Origin: Sulfurimonas sp. UBA6014
GTDB taxonomy: Bacteria; Campylobacterota; Campylobacteria; Campylobacterales; Sulfurimonadaceae
Direction: 5' to 3'
DNA length: 29,163 nucleotides
Assembly: GCA_002428085.1 (NCBI GenBank)
Contig: DJAA01000012.1
Location: 18,085-47,247 of the forward strand
This document shows, piece after piece, positions 1 through 8,331 of the stretch. The notes beneath the pieces were generated by a model, which did not search any database, had not been told where the DNA came from, and worked only from the letters and a program-made list of their open reading frames with translations. Within the stretch, counting starts at the first letter, position 1; each line of letters begins with the position of its first letter. Position numbers and translations under genes: made by a program.

Positions 1-1370
1 TATTGAAGCTTTTTTTAACATATTCAAAAGATTTTTCATCGAACTCAAATCTTTTAGTAAATGCTTATATGTACACCGATGATACTTACTACTGGTCATC
101 TCCGCAAACAAAAGATGCAAATGGAAAACTAGCGACATACACAGATAATGATTATATTTATGACAATTATTATAAGCAAATTCAAAAAGGTGTTAAAAGT
201 GAATTTAGAACATCTTCTGATTTGTTTGCAACGCTTTTAGGAGTAGATTTAAGAGATAATAACTACAAAAATGAAGTTTTATATAAAGTAGATCAAAGGG
301 TTGGATATTTTCCATCCTATACATATGTTTTGGCTGGAGATGAAAATAGCAATAATGAAACAGATGAAAAAGTATATGCACTTTATGGAGAATACAAACA
401 AGGCATAAGTGATGACCTTAGTGCGACCGCCAATCTAAGATATGACAAAATAGACCTTGATTATACAGATTCAAGCGACAACTCTTTAAGTAAAAGTTTT
501 AACGTTTATTCTTATAGAATCGGTGCCAATTATAATTTGAATGAATCTCATAGTTTGTTTATAAATTATTCTACAGGTTTTAGAGCACCAACAATTTCCC
601 AACTTTTTGCAGGTGATGTAAGCACATATGGAACTACTCTTAACAATCCAAACCTAAAGCCTGAACATGCAAAAAACTATGAGATAGGAAGCAGAGGAAC
701 ATTAGGCAATATAAATTATGAAGCCTCTATTTTTAAAATGGACAGAGACAATTTTATTATGAAAACAGCTGGAAATTATGGGGAAGTTGACAGTACACTT
801 ACCGATATATGGGACAATATTGGGGGTGCAAAACATGAAGGTTTTGAACTTGCAGTAAACTCTAAGATGAACGAGAGTTTTTCATACAATCTAGCTTATA
901 CATATCTCAATGCAAAATATACAGATTATGAAAATTTTGGAATACACTTTGATGCAGATGGCGATGGCAGAATAGATACGGGCGAAGTTGAATATACCGA
1001 TGTTAGCGGAAATTATATACCAAGAACCTCGCAACATACGGTCAATTTCATTTTGAATTATCAATATAATTCAAATATGAAACTCTCAACAGAATATACT
1101 AAAAAATCTGATTACTATGCAGATGACTTAAATACACTGAAAATAAAAGGGCAAGAAGCTATCAATTTATTGGCTCAATACGATGCAAAAAATGATAGTT
1201 TTGAATATTCTTTATTTGCTAGAGTAGATAATCTTTTAGACAATCAATACTACAACTCAGCCAGAGCAAGCAGTGATAGAGATGCAAATCTAATATTTGA
1301 TGCAGAAGATATATCGATTACCGTAAATCAAGGGAGAACGTATGTCGCTGGATTATCGGTTAAATTCTAA
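1..1370 (+). CDS. TonB-dependent outer-membrane receptor, C-terminal part (cut by window edge)
   Basis: This is the barrel of a TonB-dependent receptor, which imports a scarce ligand across the outer membrane using ExbBD-TonB energy. The frame is open to the left edge, so the N-terminus, TonB box and plug lie outside; about 455 residues are visible. Barrel hallmarks are a block reading GFRAPTISQLF followed by NPNLKPEHAKNYEIG (about residues 192-229), the late RVDNLLDNQYY strand, and a terminal Phe (AGLSVKF) as BAM expects. A loop near residues 315-323 reads DADGDGRID, an EF-hand-like calcium loop; BtuB and other receptors also carry calcium-binding extracellular loops. The family is clear but the ligand is not; cobalamin, haem, siderophore or another metal complex are all possible. 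A 42-base gap separates it from the next gene, so it probably heads the operon that ends in tonB. Confidence 0.9.
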   Translation, partial: LKLFLTYSKDFSSNSNLLVNAYMYTDDTYYWSSPQTKDANGKLATYTDNDYIYDNYYKQIQKGVKSEFRTSSDLFATLLGVDLRDNNYKNEVLYKVDQRVGYFPSYTYVLAGDENSNNETDEKVYALYGEYKQGISDDLSATANLRYDKIDLDYTDSSDNSLSKSFNVYSYRIGANYNLNESHSLFINYSTGFRAPTISQLFAGDVSTYGTTLNNPNLKPEHAKNYEIGSRGTLGNINYEASIFKMDRDNFIMKTAGNYGEVDSTLTDIWDNIGGAKHEGFELAVNSKMNESFSYNLAYTYLNAKYTDYENFGIHFDADGDGRIDTGEVEYTDVSGNYIPRTSQHTVNFILNYQYNSNMKLSTEYTKKSDYYADDLNTLKIKGQEAINLLAQYDAKNDSFEYSLFARVDNLLDNQYYNSARASSDRDANLIFDAEDISITVNQGRTYVAGLSVKF

Positions 1371-1412
1371 ATAATTATTTCATTTTTATAAATTTCATGA
1401 CGAGGAAATTTC

Positions 1413-3725
1413 ATGGTTCATTTTGTCAAACGCGATAAAAATGATATTTTTAGCAAACCTGTTTTAGGGTTTTTATTTAAAAACAGCAGATTCTTGCTAC
1501 TGCTTAGAGTAACAGTAGCAATACTGTTTTTCTATGCTCTGTATTTTGGATTTGCGCATCCGACTAGAGAAAACATTTTTACAACGGCAGTCTTTTGGGG
1601 AGTCTTTTGGGCTTTATTTATGGTAGTTACTCTTCCTACATTTGGAAGAATTTTTTGTAGTATATGCCCTCATGGATTTTTAGGAAAATATATCACACGA
1701 TTTGGTTTGAAAAAAACCATGCCCAAGTATTTACAAAATAGGTATATTGGTATTGGCATACTTGTAGTTGGTTGGTGGGGAGTTTACTACACTTTTGATG
1801 GTTTTTTTAAATCCCCTCTCAACACGGCAGCCATGTTCTCTGGACTGACTATATTAGCTTTTATAGTTTACTATTTTTACAAAGATATGAGTTATTGCAA
1901 ATTTATTTGTCCTATTGGGACACTTACGAGGGCGTATGACAAGCTTTCTTTTACAAAACTAGAAACATATTCGCAGAGTTGTAAGGAGTGCCGAACTTTT
2001 GAATGTGCCTCTGCCTGTCAGTACAACCTCAAACCCTTTACCTTTGCAAAAAAAAATCAGACCGATGACTGCACACTTTGTATGGACTGTGCTTCTTCTT
2101 GTGAGGCTGTCGCTTTTAAATTTACAAAACCTGCCCAACAACTCAGCTCTAAACTTAAAATTTTAAATGCAGAGGTATGGACATACATCCTTATATTTGC
2201 GTCTATTCCAGTGTCTATGGGCTTTGCTCATGGGTTAAATAGAAGTAAAATTGCAGATGAATTTATATGGAATAAAACCGCGGAGTTTTTCGACCTCGGT
2301 CATTATGCTGGAGGATTTGCCTTTTTATACGCCATCATTTTTAGTGTTTTTTTTGCTACATTTGGCATATACCTCGCTTCTAAAATACTCAAGAAAGACT
2401 ATGACTCAACCTTTACAAATTTAGGCGTTGCTCTCGTTCCACTTTTTATATTTGCCTCTTTGGGACACACTCTTGAGACATTTTTTACCAAAGAATACAA
2501 AATGATTATTGAAGGCTTTGCACAAGGACTTGGCTTTTTAGTACATGTTGAAAATATAGCTCAAAGAGGAGATGGCTGGCTTGTCTATTTTGAACTTTTT
2601 AAATGGATAGGAATTGTTTGGGCATTTATGCTTTTATATAAAAGGATGCAACTCATAGAAGCTACGAAATTACGAAAAGTCTTTGGATATTTTTTCGCTT
2701 CATCGGTTATTTTATTTTATATAGCACTCAACATATACACTGGTTATGTTTTTTCAAAATATGGAGCAAAAGAGAGAGGCGAGCATGGAAGTAGCAGAGA
2801 TGTATCTCATAGCCCTGTGTCAGAGAGTGCTCTGCAAGACTCCAAAAGAGTTAAAAAAAATTCTACATATGAAGCCAAAAAACCAATCATAGACGAGGAA
2901 CAGATTTATTTTTCACTGACAAATACATCACTCAAGATGCACTCTCACGGAGGAAGACCGGAGGCAAAGGGGACAATCCCAACAAAAAAAGTATGGCTTT
3001 TGGCAGATACGAAAAACAGCCCACATGATGAAAATTTAACTACGTACGCTTTTGATACAATGCATACTTTGATAGATTTAAAATCGCAAAATAATGCCTA
3101 CACTTTTGAAATACCTAAAAATGGTTACTATACTCTTTTTGCTGTTTCTCAAAACTCAAAAGATGGCAATAATTTCTATAAGGTAGCAAAATTAGAATAC
3201 CTGCATGGAAATCATGGCAGTAAAGATATATATACTGAGGATATAAAAAAACAGCTCTCTCAAAATAAAACGAAAATTGATTTGATTAGAATAAAATCAA
3301 AAGATGAAGATAGTTTTTTTTATACGAATCAAATGGGCAATACACTCACATTTCAAGCATTCCTAGACAATAAACCCTTACAAAATGCAACAGTAAATAT
3401 AGAACTTCAATCAGCTTGGATTAAAAAGTTACAAACAGACGAAAATGGAACGGTTGCATTTACAATCGTTAGAGATTATTTTCCCTCATGGAATGAGTTC
3501 GATAAAAGATACAAACAAAACATGCTCTTAACTTTAAAATATAGTGACGATACAACAAACTACATCCTCACATATCCAGCCACCTACTACCCAAACAATA
3601 ACGACTATGAGTCATACGGCTATGCTTTAATGCTCATGACTCTTACTCTTGTAGTCGCAGGAATAGTTGTTTATAGATATAGAAAGAACAGACTAAAACC
3701 CTTTAAAGAAGAAAGTTATGCTTAA
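1413..3725 (+). CDS. NapH/NosR-like membrane polyferredoxin fused to a periplasmic domain
   Basis: A 770-aa membrane electron-transfer protein. Residues 27-170 hold several helices with the paired motifs FCSICP (C82, C85) and YCKFICP (C162, C166) typical of NapH/NosR/CcoG-type proteins. Two ferredoxin clusters follow: C190/C193/C198/C202, spaced unusually, and C220/C223/C226/C230, the classic CxxCxxCxxxC. Helices at about 254-272, 300-324, 335-355, 390-410 and 424-448 come next, with histidines H297, H352 and H378 near membrane segments. Residues about 450-732 look periplasmic, include histidine-rich patches (MHSHGG, LHGNHG) and a segment like the repeat of DUF4198/NikM-type periplasmic proteins (LDNKPLQNATVNIE), and are anchored by a last helix (735-755). 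It probably carries electrons across the membrane to or from the periplasmic domain. The start has GAGGAA five bases upstream. It overlaps the next gene by 8 bases. The DUF4198 link is a weak inference. Confidence 0.82.
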   Translation: MVHFVKRDKNDIFSKPVLGFLFKNSRFLLLLRVTVAILFFYALYFGFAHPTRENIFTTAVFWGVFWALFMVVTLPTFGRIFCSICPHGFLGKYITRFGLKKTMPKYLQNRYIGIGILVVGWWGVYYTFDGFFKSPLNTAAMFSGLTILAFIVYYFYKDMSYCKFICPIGTLTRAYDKLSFTKLETYSQSCKECRTFECASACQYNLKPFTFAKKNQTDDCTLCMDCASSCEAVAFKFTKPAQQLSSKLKILNAEVWTYILIFASIPVSMGFAHGLNRSKIADEFIWNKTAEFFDLGHYAGGFAFLYAIIFSVFFATFGIYLASKILKKDYDSTFTNLGVALVPLFIFASLGHTLETFFTKEYKMIIEGFAQGLGFLVHVENIAQRGDGWLVYFELFKWIGIVWAFMLLYKRMQLIEATKLRKVFGYFFASSVILFYIALNIYTGYVFSKYGAKERGEHGSSRDVSHSPVSESALQDSKRVKKNSTYEAKKPIIDEEQIYFSLTNTSLKMHSHGGRPEAKGTIPTKKVWLLADTKNSPHDENLTTYAFDTMHTLIDLKSQNNAYTFEIPKNGYYTLFAVSQNSKDGNNFYKVAKLEYLHGNHGSKDIYTEDIKKQLSQNKTKIDLIRIKSKDEDSFFYTNQMGNTLTFQAFLDNKPLQNATVNIELQSAWIKKLQTDENGTVAFTIVRDYFPSWNEFDKRYKQNMLLTLKYSDDTTNYILTYPATYYPNNNDYESYGYALMLMTLTLVVAGIVVYRYRKNRLKPFKEESYA

Positions 3726-4731
3726 AAAAATACATACTATACTCAATAATATGAATCTTCAAAAAGTAAGATTTACTGTACAACTTTTAAGTTTTGTACT
3801 TTTTGTATATGGTGGCTATTTTGCCATTGATTTTGGCTCAAAACTTCCAATATTTGCTTGTCCGTATAACAAAGAAGCAGTTGGGGCATGCTATTTAATA
3901 CCCTTGCAACATCAACTTTCTATGCCGGCACAAGTTTTACTCGGCGGAGCAGGTATTGGCGTCATTGTTGGATTTTTAGGATTTTTATTTTGGTTTATAT
4001 TTTTAAACAAGGCTTGGTGTGGCTACGTATGCCCTTTTGGTACTTTTCAAGACTGGTTGACAATGCTTAGAAAAAAGATGAGGGTACGATTTTCAATTTA
4101 CACCCAAAATCAATTTGAAGACTTGTCAAAAATAAAATATCTTTTTTTGATAATTGTTTTATTTATACCACTGTTGATGGGAATTGGAGTCCTTGGGAGT
4201 GAGTGGTCGGCTAGTTTTTGCCAAATGTGCCCAGCCAGAGTTGTTAGCCCCATGTTTAGTGGAGATTTTAGCCAGTGGATTATAGACTTTTCATCTATAA
4301 CAGCGATGATACTGACCGCTCTTGGGATGATATTTGCCGGTCTTTTTTTGCTCGGCAGTTTTGTTAAAAAAAGGTTTTTTTGTTTCTTTTGCCCTATGAG
4401 TGCCTTGCATTTTATTTTTTCAAACTTATCGATGGTTCAGCTTAAAAAAGATGGGAGTAAATGTACAAAATGCGGAGATTGCTACGCAGTTTGTGATATG
4501 CAAATAAAAGATATTGCGGATGACGTTACAAGTATAAACATTTTAAGAGACGATTGCATTATGTGTCTAAAATGTATAGCTGCCTGCCCTGAGGAGGATG
4601 CTTTGCACTTTGATATATTTAAATTTAGAGCATTTAGCTCTACCAAAGAGGGCTTTGAAAAAAGAATGAATATAGAAAAACCAAAACAAGCCGAGGTGAA
4701 GTTTTCTCAAAAAGGACACTCAGATGACTAA
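3718..4731 (+). CDS. NapH-like membrane 4Fe-4S polyferredoxin
   Basis: A 337-aa integral membrane iron-sulfur protein. It has about five helices and three CxxCP-type motifs: CGYVCP (C101, C105), CQMCP (C168, C171) and CFFCP (C222, C225). A cytoplasmic-type 2x[4Fe-4S] ferredoxin domain follows with C249/C252/C255/C259 and C280/C283/C286/C290. An extra cysteine pair, C48 and C58, lies between helices 1 and 2, probably in the periplasm. NapH-family proteins pass quinol or membrane electrons to soluble partners. Here the natural partner is the activator/DCCP pair encoded next, which needs a low-potential donor. It overlaps both neighbours by 8 bases, so translation is coupled. The family is well supported; the direction of electron flow is inferred. 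Confidence 0.87.
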   Translation: MLKKIHTILNNMNLQKVRFTVQLLSFVLFVYGGYFAIDFGSKLPIFACPYNKEAVGACYLIPLQHQLSMPAQVLLGGAGIGVIVGFLGFLFWFIFLNKAWCGYVCPFGTFQDWLTMLRKKMRVRFSIYTQNQFEDLSKIKYLFLIIVLFIPLLMGIGVLGSEWSASFCQMCPARVVSPMFSGDFSQWIIDFSSITAMILTALGMIFAGLFLLGSFVKKRFFCFFCPMSALHFIFSNLSMVQLKKDGSKCTKCGDCYAVCDMQIKDIADDVTSINILRDDCIMCLKCIAACPEEDALHFDIFKFRAFSSTKEGFEKRMNIEKPKQAEVKFSQKGHSDD

Positions 4732-5989
4732 TGCTATCGAAACCCCAAAAGAAAAACAAAATAGACACAAAGCGATGGAAGCTATTAAACTTTTAAATAC
4801 GCTTAGAGAAGATTTTAAGTCGCCTTTGCGTTCTATGGAGTATTTTTACAAACTTTTTGAAGATGTCCATTGTCATCAAAAGGCGCTTCATGAGGACAAA
4901 ACAAAAATAGGCACGATGTGTATTCAAATACCCAGCGAAATTATCTATGCCCTCGATGGTGTTCCCATACGACTTTGCAACGGCTTTTATACGGATGATG
5001 AGATTGGCGGTGATTTACTGCCTCAAAAAGCTTGTCCTCTGGTCAAAGCTACCGTTGGACATTTTGCAAGCGGAAATTTTAGCGATATGCCCGATATTGT
5101 ATTTTCTCCTACGACCTGCGACCAAAAAACAAAGGCGGGAGCGGTGATTGAGAGTTTTGGGTATAAAATTTTCGATGTTGATTTTCCACGAACCAAAGAG
5201 AGTGAAGCGAGTCGTGAGTACTGGAGAAGAAGCGTCAAACAATTTGCCGTTGAACTTTCAAAATTTCAGGGCAAAAAACTCACTCGCTCCAACCTTGAAA
5301 ATTCTATAAAAAAAATAGGTTATGCACAATCGCTCTATCACAAACTAAGCGATTTTAGAAAACTTGATGTTGTCCCTATTTTAGGCATTGATGTTTTTTT
5401 AGTAACCAATGCTTTTTTCTTTGACAAGATAGATAACTGGATAGAAGCAATGCAAAATCTTCTCAAAGAACTAGAACAAAGAGTACAAAATAAAATAAAC
5501 GTCGCAGGAAAAATAAGCCCTAGAATCGTCTATACGGGTTCACCGCCGATATTTCCAAATTTTAAAATTCCTCAACTTATAGAAGAGTCCGATGCGATTA
5601 TAGTAGCCGATGAAACTTGCAGTTCCAATCGGATGTTTAACGATATGGTTGCGGTGGACGAGTGGAACTTGTACGACATGATGGACTCCATCAGCGACAA
5701 ATATCTCAAAGCGTGCACTTGCCCAATTTTTACAAAAAACGAGGATAGAATCAGAAGAGTTATCCAACTTGTCAAAGCCTATAAAGCCGATGGAGTCGTG
5801 TACCAAGCATTTGCAGGATGCACGGTTTATGAGATGGAACAACGAAGTGTTCTTGAAGCAATGGAAAAAGAAGGCATTCCTATTCTTTACCTGGAGAGTG
5901 ACTACAGCCCAAGCCAAGGCGGGCAACTCAGTACGAGAATCGAGGCATTTATGGAGTCGCTCAAAACAAGACGGAGAAATAAAAAATGA
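4724..5989 (+). CDS. 2-hydroxyacyl-CoA dehydratase family protein, double-cubane-cluster (DCCP/YjiM) type
   Basis: A 421-aa soluble protein of the HgdB/BcrC/YjiM family. Cysteines in family-typical settings are C104 (KACPLVKA), C132 (TTCDQKTKAG), C299 (ADETCSSNR), C331 and C333 (ACTCPIF) and C366 (FAGCTVYE). That gives up to six ligands, the number needed for a double-cubane [8Fe-9S] cluster. Classical dehydratases and benzoyl-CoA reductases need two or more paralogous cluster subunits; only one is encoded here, which favours the homodimeric DCCP group. Known DCCPs are reduced by an ATP-hydrolysing activator, encoded immediately downstream with an ATGA overlap, and reduce small molecules in vitro with no settled physiological substrate. 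Placement inside a TonB/ExbBD operon is the odd feature. The substrate cannot be read from sequence; a dehydratase role is less likely but not excluded. Confidence 0.85.
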   Translation: MTNAIETPKEKQNRHKAMEAIKLLNTLREDFKSPLRSMEYFYKLFEDVHCHQKALHEDKTKIGTMCIQIPSEIIYALDGVPIRLCNGFYTDDEIGGDLLPQKACPLVKATVGHFASGNFSDMPDIVFSPTTCDQKTKAGAVIESFGYKIFDVDFPRTKESEASREYWRRSVKQFAVELSKFQGKKLTRSNLENSIKKIGYAQSLYHKLSDFRKLDVVPILGIDVFLVTNAFFFDKIDNWIEAMQNLLKELEQRVQNKINVAGKISPRIVYTGSPPIFPNFKIPQLIEESDAIIVADETCSSNRMFNDMVAVDEWNLYDMMDSISDKYLKACTCPIFTKNEDRIRRVIQLVKAYKADGVVYQAFAGCTVYEMEQRSVLEAMEKEGIPILYLESDYSPSQGGQLSTRIEAFMESLKTRRRNKK

Positions 5990-6789
5990 AATATTTCGTA
6001 GGTATTGACATTGGCTCAACGGCTATAAAAGTATCGGTTATAGATGAACATAAAATTTTATTAGGATACAAAATAAGTGCAAGCGGAAGTATGTTTTACA
6101 AGTACGCACAAGAAACGCTTGAGTTGCTTCTAAAAGAATTGAATATTGCTCTTTGTGATGTTGTTTATACGGTAGCGACAGGGTATGGGCGAAAACTTTA
6201 TAAAGAAGCGGATGAAAACATCAGTGAAATTACCGCAAACGCCATCGGTGCAAGAGCTGCTGCAACAGTATTCGGTGAGATTAAAACCATTATAAATATC
6301 GGCGGGCAAGACAGCAAAGCCATTTCACTTGACAGCGAGGGCAATGTTACAAATTTTGCCATGAATGACAGATGTGCAGCAGGAACGGGAAAGTTTTTAG
6401 ATGTCGTAGCCTTGAAGCTTGAGATTGATGTCGAAGAGTTGGGTCGGTACCATTTTCAAGCAGAGGGAACTCCGCTCTCTGTGAGCAGTACCTGTGCGGT
6501 ATTTGCAGAGTCGGAAATCATAGGACTCTTAGGCAATAACCATAGTGTCGCCGACATCGTTTGCGGTGTCCATTACTCTATTGCAAAAAGAATCGTCAAA
6601 CTTGTCAAACGTGTCGGCGTCAAAGAGGGCATTTACTTTGACGGCGGTCCGGCTTTAAATGCAGGTCTTGTAAAAGCCATTGAAAATGAGATAGGTCAAA
6701 AAATATTTATACCAGAGTTTCCTCAAGTTACCACATCTTACGGGGCTGCAATTATGGGTGTTGACTCCTATAATTACGAACATAAATAA
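5986..6789 (+). CDS. ATP-dependent activator of the DCCP/dehydratase (BadF/HgdC/YjiL family)
   Basis: A 267-aa ASKHA-fold ATPase that binds one [4Fe-4S] cluster between two protomers and uses ATP to push electrons into the partner double-cubane cluster. Visible motifs in order: phosphate-1 loop GIDIGSTAIKV (residues 6-16), NIGGQDSKAI (104-113), cluster cysteine C130 in NDRCAAGTGKF, second cluster cysteine C170 in SSTCAVFAESE, and the adenosine-side motif FDGGPALN. Length matches the single-subunit HgdC/YjiL type. Its start overlaps the preceding stop (ATGA), and its TAA shares one base with the next ATG (TAATG). Electrons probably come from one of the two polyferredoxins upstream. Confidence 0.93.
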   Translation: MKYFVGIDIGSTAIKVSVIDEHKILLGYKISASGSMFYKYAQETLELLLKELNIALCDVVYTVATGYGRKLYKEADENISEITANAIGARAAATVFGEIKTIINIGGQDSKAISLDSEGNVTNFAMNDRCAAGTGKFLDVVALKLEIDVEELGRYHFQAEGTPLSVSSTCAVFAESEIIGLLGNNHSVADIVCGVHYSIAKRIVKLVKRVGVKEGIYFDGGPALNAGLVKAIENEIGQKIFIPEFPQVTTSYGAAIMGVDSYNYEHK

Positions 6790-7427
6790 TGCTGCCGTAT
6801 TTAGGAGTTTTTTCATTGGGTCTGCAGCTTGGAGCAACGGCATGTGCTGTGAGTTGTATGCCTGTCATGACCCCGATTTTACTCTCAAGCTCAAGAGACA
6901 AAACACAAACGCTTGCCTTGTTAGTGGAGTATTTCGGTGCTAAAATAGTTGCGTATACATTTATAGCTTTGCTCTCATTTTTGAGCGCTTCTGCACTCAA
7001 AACTGTTATAAATGATCATCAGATTTTTGTAAAAATTGCCGGAGTTTTTATTGTTATACTAGGGTTTACTCTGCTTTATAAATCACTTTTTACGAAAAAA
7101 AGCTGCACCTCAGAATGTGGCAGTTCCTCAAAATTTGGTTACTTTGGCATAGGGTTTTTCAGCTCCTTTAGCTTTTGTTTTCCAGTGACTTCACTTGTAA
7201 CCATCAGCGGCTCGACAGATGTGCTTCTAAACTCTCTTTTTTACGGTTTATCTTTTGGTTTTGGCGTGGTTCTGATTCCATTTTTACTGTTATATTTTTT
7301 TATTTATAAAATCACATCCACGTTTTTAACTGAGTTCATGAAACATAAAAAAGCGATTGAAATATTTTCACAAATATTTCTTCTATGTATCGGCATCTCT
7401 GTTTTTCAAGGATGGATTAGATTATGA
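6789..7427 (+). CDS. Small CcdA/DsbD-like thiol-redox membrane protein (TauE/UreH-like)
   Basis: A 212-aa protein with about six helices in two halves. Helix 1 holds C19 and C23 in ATACAVSCMPVMTP, and the start of the second half holds C130 in FSFCFPVTSLV. These sites correspond to the two membrane cysteines with adjacent prolines that carry electrons in CcdA/DsbD. A loop between the halves has C106 and C110 (KSCTSEC), possibly a thiol-redox or metal site. CcdA/DsbD proteins move reducing power from cytoplasmic thioredoxin to periplasmic thiols for cytochrome c maturation or metal reduction; UreH/TauE relatives have been linked to nickel or sulfite transport. It starts in a TAATG overlap with the activator. 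A gap of about 78 bases follows before exbB. Confidence 0.72.
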   Translation: MLPYLGVFSLGLQLGATACAVSCMPVMTPILLSSSRDKTQTLALLVEYFGAKIVAYTFIALLSFLSASALKTVINDHQIFVKIAGVFIVILGFTLLYKSLFTKKSCTSECGSSSKFGYFGIGFFSSFSFCFPVTSLVTISGSTDVLLNSLFYGLSFGFGVVLIPFLLLYFFIYKITSTFLTEFMKHKKAIEIFSQIFLLCIGISVFQGWIRL

Positions 7428-7485
7428 AAGATGGAGATTGTGAAGCCTTAGTGAGCGTGTTTTAGAATTGGAAAGAAATCATTAG
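7424..7485 (+). pseudogene. Possible frameshifted micro-ORF between the CcdA-like gene and exbB
   Basis: An ATG at 7424 overlaps the stop of the upstream gene (ATGA) and reads 13 codons (MKDGDCEALVSVF) to a TAG at 7463-7465. Reading on after a -1 shift near 7450 gives SERVLELERNH then TAG at 7483-7485, so the joined product would be a roughly 20-residue acidic peptide with a coiled-coil-like tail. There is no obvious slippery heptamer. It could be a degraded or misread small gene, or chance. Confidence 0.2.
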
Positions 7486-7505
7486 TAAAAAAAGGAAAAT
7501 AGAAT

Positions 7506-7949
7506 ATGAATATAGAGTTATTACAAAATAGTCTTGACTATGGGGTTATCGGGGTGTTGGGTTTTATGAGTTTCATGACTTTATGGTTTTGGATTGAGAG
7601 AATTTTATTTTACCGCTCTCTTGATTTAGGCTCTTATAAAGTAAAAGAGTCGCTGGAGATTGACCTTACAAACAACATAAGCGTTATTGCTTCCTTTGCT
7701 TCAAATGCGCCTTATATAGGACTGCTTGGAACAGTTTTTGGAATTATTATCACTTTTTATGCCATGGGACAAAGCGGCGATTTAGATGCAAAAAGCATCA
7801 TGACCTCACTCGCTCTTGCACTCAAAGCTACGGCTATGGGTTTGGCAGTAGCCATTCCTGCAATTTTCTTTCATACGCATATAGTGAGAAAAATGGAAGT
7901 TTTAATCGCAAAATGGGAGATTATTCAAAAGGAAAAATGTGAATATTAA
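7506..7949 (+). CDS. exbB: ExbB/TolQ/MotA-family proton channel subunit
   Basis: A 147-aa inner-membrane protein, the short ExbB type usual in Campylobacterota. An N-terminal helix (about residues 12-31) is followed by a cytoplasmic loop and two helices, with the conserved segment APYIGLLGTVFGIIITF around residues 68-84 and a second conserved run ALALKATAMGLAVAIPA around 100-116. With ExbD it forms the proton channel that energises TonB. The ATG has AGGAAAA upstream. It overlaps exbD by 11 bases. Its place in the operon suggests a dedicated energy system for the receptor at the left edge. Confidence 0.93.
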   Translation: MNIELLQNSLDYGVIGVLGFMSFMTLWFWIERILFYRSLDLGSYKVKESLEIDLTNNISVIASFASNAPYIGLLGTVFGIIITFYAMGQSGDLDAKSIMTSLALALKATAMGLAVAIPAIFFHTHIVRKMEVLIAKWEIIQKEKCEY

Positions 7950-8331
7950 AAAATTTGAGTCCATCAACGTTGTTCCCTTCATTGACATTATGCTCGTGCT
8001 TCTTGTCATAGTCCTCACAACCGCCACCTTTGTTGCAAAAGGAATTATTCCCGTTGAGTTGCCAAACGCAAAAAGTGCCGCAAAACAAGAAGACGTAAAA
8101 AGTGTCATGATAACCATAAAACAAAATGGAGATATTTTTTTTGATGCGACTCCAATACTCTTAAAAGACGTAGCCTCGCACATGGCACACTATGAAGCCA
8201 AAACTCCCATCCATATAAACTGTGATAAAGAAGCAAAATTTGATTCGTTTGTTGCTTTGCTTGATATATTGAAGCAAAAAAACTTTCAAAACATCGGCAT
8301 ACTCACCAAAAAAGAGGGACAAGCACTTTAA
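7939..8331 (+). CDS. exbD: ExbD/TolR-family proton channel subunit
   Basis: A 130-aa protein with one N-terminal helix (about residues 11-31) and a periplasmic domain. The helix carries D16 in VVPFIDIMLVLLV, matching the essential membrane aspartate of ExbD. It starts with GTG inside the 3' end of exbB and ends in TAATG with the micro-ORF that follows. It works with ExbB and TonB in proton-motive-force transduction to the outer membrane. Confidence 0.93.
   Translation: MNIKKFESINVVPFIDIMLVLLVIVLTTATFVAKGIIPVELPNAKSAAKQEDVKSVMITIKQNGDIFFDATPILLKDVASHMAHYEAKTPIHINCDKEAKFDSFVALLDILKQKNFQNIGILTKKEGQAL

Noticed and set aside
5540..6019. 159-codon open frame on the minus strand under the DCCP and activator genes
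   Set aside because: It is a shadow of two strongly supported plus-strand genes, and its product has no family features.
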